Of a stretch of DNA of 10,246 bases, positions 6,656 to 10,246 are shown one piece after another. The DNA is from Chloroflexota bacterium (GTDB lineage: Bacteria; Chloroflexota; Dormibacteria; Aeolococcales; Aeolococcaceae), in the NCBI GenBank assembly GCA_028287605.1, contig JAQBPI010000057.1, forward strand, positions 1 through 10,246, in the 5' to 3' direction. Each line of letters starts with the position of its first letter. The first letter of the stretch is position 1. The notes beneath the pieces were generated by a model that had not been told where the DNA came from, did not search any database, and saw nothing but the letters and a program-made list of their open reading frames with translations. A program made the position numbers and the translations under genes.

Positions 6656-7822
6656 TCAGACGACGGATGCGGCCGAGCGCAGCCGGGTCACCGCGGCGAC
6701 GATCTCGCGGGCGGCCAGGTCGACCTCGTCGGCGGTGGTGGCGCGGCCCAGGGTGCAGCGCAGCGCGCCGCCGGCCACTCCTGGCGGCAGCCCCATCGCC
6801 AGGAGCACGTGCGAGGGCATGTGCGCGCCGCTCGAGCACGCCGAGCCCCCCGAGGCCTCGATCCCCTGGCGGTCGAGCAGGGTGAGCAGCATCTCGGTCT
6901 CCACCCCTGCGAACGCGAAGGTGGCGAAGCTCGGCAGCCGGGGGGCGCCACGCCCGGTGAGCACGGCGTCGGGCACGCCCTCGAGCACGCCCTCGACGAG
7001 GCGCTCGGAGAGCCGTGCCAGCCGGGGCATCTCGCGCTCGCGCTCGGCCTCGACCAGGCCCACCGCGGCGGCCAGGCCGGCGATGGCGGCGACGTTCTCG
7101 GTGCCGCTGCGGCGGGCGCGCTCCTGGCCGCCGCCGCTCACCTGGGCGGCGACGGGGACGCCACGCCGGACGTAGAGGGCGCCCGCCCCCTTGGGCCCGT
7201 ACACCTTGTGGGCGGTGATCGAGGCCATGTCGACGCCGAGGGCGCGGACGTCCACCGGCAGCCGTCCCAGCGCCTGGACCGCGTCGGTGTGGACCAGCAC
7301 CGCGGGGTTGCGCCGCCGCGCCGCCTCCGCCGCCGCGGCCACGTCCTGCACCGTGCCCACCTCGTTGTTGGCGAGCATCACCGAGACCAGCACGGTGTCG
7401 GCGCGGACCGCGTCGCCCACCGCCTCGGGGTCGACCACGCCGTGCCGGTCGCAGGGCACCACGGTGACCTCGCAGCGGCCCCACCCGGCCAGCTCCTCGG
7501 CGGTCTTGAGCACGGCGTCGTGCTCGATGGCGGTGACCACGAGGTGGCGGCCGCGGGAGGCGTGGCGGTCGAGGGCGCCGCGCAGGGCGAGGTTGTCGGC
7601 CTCGGTCCCGCCCGAGGTGAAGACCACCTCGGCGGGGGCGCACCCCAGCGCCGACGCCACCCGGGCCCGGGCCTCGTCGACCGCCTCGCGCGCCGCCCGG
7701 CCGGTGGCGTGGGCCGAGGAGGGGTTGCCGAAGACCTCGCCGAGGAAGGGCAGCATCGCCGCGCGCACCTCCGCGGCCACCGGGGTGGTCGCCGCATGGT
7801 CCAGATAGACCGGTGCGCTCAT
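6656..7822 (-). CDS. iscS: IscS/NifS-type group I cysteine desulfurase (388 aa)
   Basis: A PLP-dependent cysteine desulfurase of the IscS/NifS group, distinct from the SufS further down. Landmarks: YLDHAATTP (6-14), FGNPSSAHATGR (31-42), FTSGGTEADNLAL (68-80), AIEHDAVL with H101, MLANNEVGTVQD (149-160), HTDAVQALG with D180, the PLP lysine K206 in SITAHKVYGPKGAG, RSGTENVA (238-245) and the catalytic loop SGGSACSSGAH with C329. K206 and D180 coincide with E. coli IscS numbering. No iscU, hscA or fdx lies nearby, so an ISC pathway is not indicated. I infer a role in tRNA thiolation or cofactor sulfur supply, as for IscS in SUF-only bacteria. It could equally be a NifS-like accessory enzyme. The ATG at 7822 has no ribosome binding site but a TACACT box 6 bases upstream. 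Confidence 0.93.
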   Translation of the reverse strand: MSAPVYLDHAATTPVAAEVRAAMLPFLGEVFGNPSSAHATGRAAREAVDEARARVASALGCAPAEVVFTSGGTEADNLALRGALDRHASRGRHLVVTAIEHDAVLKTAEELAGWGRCEVTVVPCDRHGVVDPEAVGDAVRADTVLVSVMLANNEVGTVQDVAAAAEAARRRNPAVLVHTDAVQALGRLPVDVRALGVDMASITAHKVYGPKGAGALYVRRGVPVAAQVSGGGQERARRSGTENVAAIAGLAAAVGLVEAEREREMPRLARLSERLVEGVLEGVPDAVLTGRGAPRLPSFATFAFAGVETEMLLTLLDRQGIEASGGSACSSGAHMPSHVLLAMGLPPGVAGGALRCTLGRATTADEVDLAAREIVAAVTRLRSAASVV

Positions 7823-7828
7823 GTGCCC

Positions 7829-7834
7829 AGTGTA
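7829..7834 (-). promoter_or_regulatory. Candidate TACACT -10 box for iscS, leaderless-type spacing
   Basis: TACACT on the minus strand, 6 bases before the iscS ATG, inside the 34-base gap after the zinc-ribbon gene. It fits the TANNNT consensus. There is no Shine-Dalgarno sequence before this ATG and no clear -35. The gene could also be read through from upstream. Confidence 0.4.
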
Positions 7835-7856
7835 GGAGTGCCGCAGAGAGCGCGGA

Positions 7857-8159
7857 TCAGCGGCGGAGCAGCTCGGTCAGCGAGCCGGTGTGGGCGCGCA
7901 GCAGCTCGCGGACGTCGAGGACCTCGTCGGCGCCGATCGGCGGCGCCTGGGGAGGGGCCGGGGGCCGGATCCGCCGCCGCCCGTGGCGCACGTGGAGCAC
8001 CACCACGAAGGTCACCCCGCAGTGCGCGCAGGAGACCTGCACCGTGAACATCGGGTCGTCGTCCTTGACGAGGCTGAGCTCGCAGCCGTCGAGCGACCGG
8101 TGACACACCGGGCAGTCGTACTCCCCGGCGCGGTCGCGGATGACGGCGAGGATGTCCAC
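7857..8159 (-). CDS. Small zinc-ribbon protein of unknown function
   Basis: A 100-residue protein that I cannot assign to a named family. It has two knuckles, C16-P-V-C19 and C44-A-H-C47, plus C26, consistent with one structural zinc site in a zinc ribbon. The C-terminal half has a basic-proline linker (RHGRRRIRPPAPPQAPP) and a leucine-rich tail (LDVRELLRAHTGSLTELLRR) that could be an amphipathic helix. I choose the GTG at 8159 because AGGGA lies 6 bases upstream and a TATACT box lies further up. A GTG at 8216 would add 19 residues but would place that box inside the coding region. It precedes iscS by 34 bases on the same strand, so a link to sulfur or metal handling is possible but unproven. 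Nucleic-acid binding is an alternative. Confidence 0.7.
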   Translation of the reverse strand: MDILAVIRDRAGEYDCPVCHRSLDGCELSLVKDDDPMFTVQVSCAHCGVTFVVVLHVRHGRRRIRPPAPPQAPPIGADEVLDVRELLRAHTGSLTELLRR

Positions 8160-8193
8160 CGGCGGTCCCTGCTGGCGTTCGGCTGCTCGGCCG

Positions 8194-8199
8194 AGTATA
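8194..8199 (-). promoter_or_regulatory. Candidate TATACT -10 box upstream of the zinc-ribbon gene
   Basis: TATACT on the minus strand in the 82-base gap between the isocitrate dehydrogenase gene and the zinc-ribbon gene. It would start a transcript roughly 25-30 bases before the GTG at 8159, leaving room for the AGGGA ribosome binding site. No convincing -35 is visible. This would make the zinc-ribbon gene and iscS a unit separate from the dehydrogenase. Confidence 0.45.
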
Positions 8200-8241
8200 G
8201 GCGTGGATCGCGTCACGCCCGGCCGCCGATCGGGGCGGGGG

Positions 8242-9324
8242 TCACTCGACGCCGAGGCTGTCCCACACCTCCAGCTTCCCCCTCACCCGCTCGATGACCG
8301 CGGCGGTGAACTCGTCGGTCAGTGCGGTGCCGCCGAGGTCGGCGGTGCGGATCCCGGCGCGGACGGTCTCGAACACCGCCTCGTAGATGGCGCGGGAGGC
8401 GGTGCGGCAGGCACGGTCGGGGATGAAGCCGAGCAGCGACGCGCCGGCGAGGATCATCGCCATCGGGTTGGCGACGTTGCGCCCCTGCAGCCCGGGCGCG
8501 GTGCCGTGGGGCGCCTCGGTCATCACCACGGTGGGGGTGGTGCCGTCGCCGTCGAAGCCGAGCAGGATCGACTCGGCGCCGGCGATGCTGCCGAAGAGCC
8601 CCAGCACGAAGTCGCTGAGGCAGTCGCCGTCGCGGTTGAGGGCGGGGATCACCAGCGGGTCGCCGTCCTGGGAGAGCAGCAGCGCGTAGGTGGCGTCGAT
8701 CAGCTGGGGCTCGTAGCCGGTCTCGGGATGGCGCAGCGCGGCGGCATCCATCTCCTCCTTGAACATGCCCTCGTACACCGGCGAGACCGTGAACTTGGGG
8801 CCGCCGAAGACCCGGGCGTGGGTGCGCTCGGCCTGCTGGAATGCGAACTCCGCCACCATCCTGCAGGTGGCCCGGGTCACCTTCTCGGTGCGGTACGCGA
8901 TCTCGGCGTCGCCGCTGCCCTCGCGCCACTCGGTGGCGCCGTAGGCGTCGTCGACGGCCATGCGCACCACGCTGATGGGCGCGCTGACCCCGCCGAGCGG
9001 CGCCACCCCGGGGATGCGGCGGCCGGTGCGGACGATCACCCTGCCGCCGACCTGCTCGCGGAGGATGGCGTTGGGGCTGCCCACGTCGCCGCGCTGCTCG
9101 GGGGTGACCGTGGCCGCCTTGATGCCGTAGCCGCAGGCGACCATGGCGGCGGCCGCCTCGGTCACCACCCGGTTCTCGGTGGCGCGCCGGTTCTCCAGGG
9201 AGAGGTCGAAGGGCTGCAGCTCCAGCTCCACCCCGATCACGTCCCGCGCGAGCACGCGCAGCGCCTGCTCCAGGAGCTCCTGGCCGGTCTGGTCGCCGCC
9301 GAGGACGGCGATGGTATGGGGCAC
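8242..9324 (-). CDS. Isocitrate/isopropylmalate dehydrogenase family, type II isocitrate dehydrogenase-like (360 aa)
   Basis: A decarboxylating dehydrogenase of the beta-decarboxylase fold, probably converting isocitrate to 2-oxoglutarate. The substrate-site residues of type II (eukaryote-like) isocitrate dehydrogenase can be followed: KAATVTP (69-75), SPNAILR (83-89) for the isocitrate-binding S/N/R set, IPGV (104-107), DDAYGATEW with Y128, GGPKFTVSPVYEGMFK with K177, LID with D210, and RDGDCLSD with D234 and D238. The cofactor region EAPHGTAPGLQGRNVANP (270-287) looks more like isopropylmalate dehydrogenase, and the N-terminal GGDQTGQE differs from the usual GDGIGPE. It is about 45-50 residues shorter than standard type II enzymes. 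The GTG start at 9324 lies 6 bases after TAGGCT. No leucine-pathway genes are adjacent. Another 2-hydroxyacid substrate remains possible. Confidence 0.85.
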   Translation of the reverse strand: MPHTIAVLGGDQTGQELLEQALRVLARDVIGVELELQPFDLSLENRRATENRVVTEAAAAMVACGYGIKAATVTPEQRGDVGSPNAILREQVGGRVIVRTGRRIPGVAPLGGVSAPISVVRMAVDDAYGATEWREGSGDAEIAYRTEKVTRATCRMVAEFAFQQAERTHARVFGGPKFTVSPVYEGMFKEEMDAAALRHPETGYEPQLIDATYALLLSQDGDPLVIPALNRDGDCLSDFVLGLFGSIAGAESILLGFDGDGTTPTVVMTEAPHGTAPGLQGRNVANPMAMILAGASLLGFIPDRACRTASRAIYEAVFETVRAGIRTADLGGTALTDEFTAAVIERVRGKLEVWDSLGVE

Positions 9325-9329
9325 GCGCG

Positions 9330-9336
9330 TAGCCTA
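9330..9336. promoter_or_regulatory. Overlapping divergent -10 elements (TAGCCTA)
   Basis: The 7-bp TAGCCTA gives TAGCCT on the plus strand (9330-9335) and TAGGCT on the minus strand (9336-9331). Each is exactly 6 bases from a GTG start, at 9342 on the plus strand and 9324 on the minus strand. Only 17 bases separate the two coding regions, so any promoter for both must lie here or inside the opposite gene. Both match TANNNT, and neither has an evident -35 or a good Shine-Dalgarno sequence. Confidence 0.5.
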
Positions 9337-9341
9337 GCGGG

Positions 9342-9890
9342 GTGATGCCCAGCAGCAGCAGCAGCAGCGCCGGCGGGGAGGAGACGGCGCGCCGTCCCAC
9401 CGCGCTCCTGCTCGTCTACACCTGGGACGTGGTGCGGGGCATCGCCGCCCTCTTCGGGGCGATCACCGCCTTCGGCGCGGACGTGAGCGTCCACGGCAGG
9501 GTGGTCCACGTCTCCGTCGCCGCGCAGATCCTCGCCGCCCTGGCCTCTGCCTCCCTCGCCGCCGCCCTCTTCGTCGTCGGCACCCTGCTCACCCGCCGCA
9601 GCGCCTGGGTGCGCCGCGCCCAGATCGTGGTCCTGCTCATGGACGTGGCCCTCGCGGTGGGGTCGGTCGCGGTCGACGAGCTGACCGCCCACGCCGGTCT
9701 CGACACCGCCCCGCTGCTGGGGGTGGCCCTCTTCGCGCTCGTCGACCTCTGCGCGGTCACCGCGATGACCGCGCCGCGGATCGCGGCCTGGTTCAGGGAG
9801 CCGGGGCCGGTGCCGCTCTACGTGGGCGGCCTGATCGCCTTCTGGGCGGCCACCAGCGTCGCGTTTGTCGGTCTCCGCGCCCTGAGCTGA
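9342..9890 (+). CDS. Small multipass membrane protein of unknown function
   Basis: The only clear plus-strand gene. The 182-residue product is dominated by hydrophobic segments at about 22-46, 56-83, 94-113, 122-143 and 158-179, suggesting five membrane spans; the first contains D29 and R32 and is less certain. A serine run (4-9) encoded by an AGC repeat precedes them. No catalytic or transport motif is recognisable, and I do not assign a family. The loop between spans 2 and 3 is basic (TRRSAWVRR), suggesting it is cytoplasmic. Start choice lies between the GTG at 9342, 6 bases after TAGCCT, and the next codon, ATG at 9345. Coding is supported by strong third-position G/C bias and by hydrophobic periodicity that the reverse frames lack. 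It diverges from the dehydrogenase gene, with no evident functional link. Confidence 0.75.
   Translation: MMPSSSSSSAGGEETARRPTALLLVYTWDVVRGIAALFGAITAFGADVSVHGRVVHVSVAAQILAALASASLAAALFVVGTLLTRRSAWVRRAQIVVLLMDVALAVGSVAVDELTAHAGLDTAPLLGVALFALVDLCAVTAMTAPRIAAWFREPGPVPLYVGGLIAFWAATSVAFVGLRALS
9351..9368 (+). repeat. (AGC)6 trinucleotide repeat
   Basis: Six perfect AGC units directly after the second or third codon of the membrane-protein gene, encoding six serines. Slippage here would keep the frame and only vary the length of the serine run. Confidence 0.9.
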
Positions 9891-9895
9891 GGTGT

Positions 9896-9978
9896 GGGGC
9901 GGCTCTGCGGCCGGTGGAGATGTTCGGCAGTTCTGGGGCGGGTGGAGATGCGCGGCAGTTCTGCCGCCGGTGGAGATT
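9896..9978. repeat. Three imperfect repeats with a 28-base period, plus a degenerate fourth
   Basis: The core GGTGGAGAT occurs at 9913, 9941 and 9969, exactly 28 bases apart. Each core is preceded by a GC-rich block that varies (CTCTGCGGCC, TTCTGGGGCG, TTCTGCCGCC). A degenerate fourth unit continues to about 10010, with GCCGCCGG followed by TTTTGA instead of TGGAGAT. In the third unit GCGGCAG-TT-CTGCCGC (9952-9967) is a perfect 7-bp inverted repeat. The array fills the 144 bases between the membrane-protein stop and the transposase fragment, which hold no gene. It may be the end of a mobile element, since some families such as IS21 carry multiple end repeats. A protein-binding array is also possible. 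Confidence 0.75.
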
Positions 9979-10010
9979 CGCGTGGGGCCGCTCTGCCGCC
10001 GGTTTTGACT

Positions 10011-10033
10011 CGGGGGGGACTGCGTCCCCCCCG
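10011..10033. terminator. Perfect 10-bp GC hairpin, possible terminator at the IS edge
   Basis: CGGGGGGGAC and GTCCCCCCCG form a perfect 10-bp stem around a TGC loop. It ends one base from the transposase stop codon and lies 120 bases after the membrane-protein gene. Neither side carries a T-tract (TCTAGT on the plus side, AGTCAAAACC on the minus side), so intrinsic termination is uncertain. Its position suits either a terminator between the convergent genes or a structure at the insertion boundary. Confidence 0.4.
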
Positions 10034-10034
10034 T

Positions 10035-10246
10035 CTAGTAGTGCCCGGCGTTAATTCGTGAGCCACCTCTGGCCACCAGGGGCTCCCCGGTGAAGGTCCA
10101 CCGGTAGGGGTGGGCGTGGAAGCGGTTGTAGGTGGCCATGAAGGCGACAATCTGCGCCTCCAAGTGCTCGGCGGAGTGAAAGTCACCCCGCTTGAGCAGC
10201 CGTCGGCGGAGGGTGGCGAACCACATCTCGATCTGGTTCAACCAGC
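10035..10246 (-). CDS. IS630-family transposase, C-terminal part (5' end outside window)
   Basis: About 70 residues of the C-terminus of a DDE transposase of the IS630/Tc1 superfamily. WLNQIEMWFATL contains the glutamate of the catalytic triad, followed by RRRLLKRGDFHS, HLEAQIVAFMATYN and YRWTFTGEPL, the usual closing block of IS630 transposases. The frame is open to the right edge, so the TTG at 10241 is an internal leucine codon (the L of WLNQ), not a start. After GEPLVA the protein runs on for about 12 residues (RGGSRINAGHY) to a TAG. Many relatives stop near this GEPL-type motif, so this tail may be read from the element's terminal repeat. Codon use is less GC-biased (TTT, ATT, TTG) than in the suf genes, consistent with transfer. 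Whether the whole gene is intact cannot be judged here. Confidence 0.9.
   Translation of the reverse strand, partial: WLNQIEMWFATLRRRLLKRGDFHSAEHLEAQIVAFMATYNRFHAHPYRWTFTGEPLVARGGSRINAGHY
10036..10246 (-). mobile_element. End of an IS630-family insertion sequence
   Basis: The transposase fragment marks one end of an insertion sequence that continues past the right edge. IS630 elements insert at TA. A TA at 10036-10037 sits just outside a likely terminal stretch (GTAGTGCCCGGCGTTAATTC) and would be the duplicated target, making the transposase stop codon part of the junction. The exact boundary cannot be confirmed without the other end. Confidence 0.5.

Noticed and set aside
5844..7643. 599-codon minus-strand open frame across iscS, the regulator and sufC
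   Set aside because: Arginine/proline/glycine-rich out-of-frame reading that crosses three real genes and the promoter region; not a gene.
6809..9345. Long plus-strand open frames (6809-8047 and 8140-9345) opposite iscS and the dehydrogenase
   Set aside because: Same reasoning: they mirror real minus-strand genes with complete catalytic residues, and one crosses a gene boundary.
9891..10010. CRISPR array reading of the 28-base repeats
   Set aside because: The 28-base period contains no distinct spacer of normal length; the units are contiguous and degenerate, and no cas gene is present.

Overview
The window is very GC-rich chromosomal DNA, roughly 70% G+C by eye with strong G/C bias at third codon positions. 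It comes from a bacterium that builds Fe-S clusters with the SUF machinery. The gene order (Rrf2 regulator, sufC, sufB, sufD, Rieske ferredoxin, sufS, sufU, sufT), a SufU-type scaffold, TANNNT promoter elements at about leaderless spacing and frequent GTG starts fit a high-GC 'Terrabacteria' lineage such as Chloroflexota, Dormibacterota or Actinobacteriota. The phylum is an inference; no rRNA or other marker is present.

Nearly everything lies on the minus strand. Read 5'->3' on that strand from the right: a type II-like isocitrate dehydrogenase (9324-8242); a small zinc-ribbon protein (8159-7857); an IscS/NifS-type group I cysteine desulfurase (7822-6656); then, after 108 bases carrying a TATAAT box, the suf operon. 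This comprises an Rrf2-family regulator (6547-6017), sufC (6024-5236), sufB (5234-3834), a 17-codon mini-ORF (3837-3784), sufD (3784-2435), a Rieske [2Fe-2S] ferredoxin (2438-2106), sufS (2109-817), sufU (807-337) and sufT (340 to beyond the left edge). Almost every junction is an ATGA, GTGA or TGATG overlap or a gap of under 10 bases, so the block is probably one translationally coupled transcript.

The job is coherent. SufS takes sulfur from cysteine, SufU accepts it (the usual role in SufU-type systems), SufBC2D assembles the cluster with SufC as ATPase, and SufT helps cluster maturation or delivery. The Rrf2 protein has a cysteine cluster suited to an Fe-S ligand and probably senses cluster status and controls the operon. 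The Rieske ferredoxin may supply electrons or be a client. The separate IscS-like enzyme probably serves other sulfur acceptors such as tRNA thiolation.

On the right, a small membrane protein of unknown function (9342-9890, plus strand) diverges from the isocitrate dehydrogenase gene; the two share a symmetric TAGCCTA element that offers a -10 box to each. Beyond it lie three 28-base-spaced repeats, a perfect 10-bp GC hairpin and the C-terminal end of an IS630-family transposase running off the right edge. This is the only clearly accessory part of the window. No tRNA, rRNA or CRISPR was seen. The core is a conventional suf locus; the most unusual local signals are the sufB-sufD mini-ORF, the leaderless-type promoters and the repeat/IS junction.
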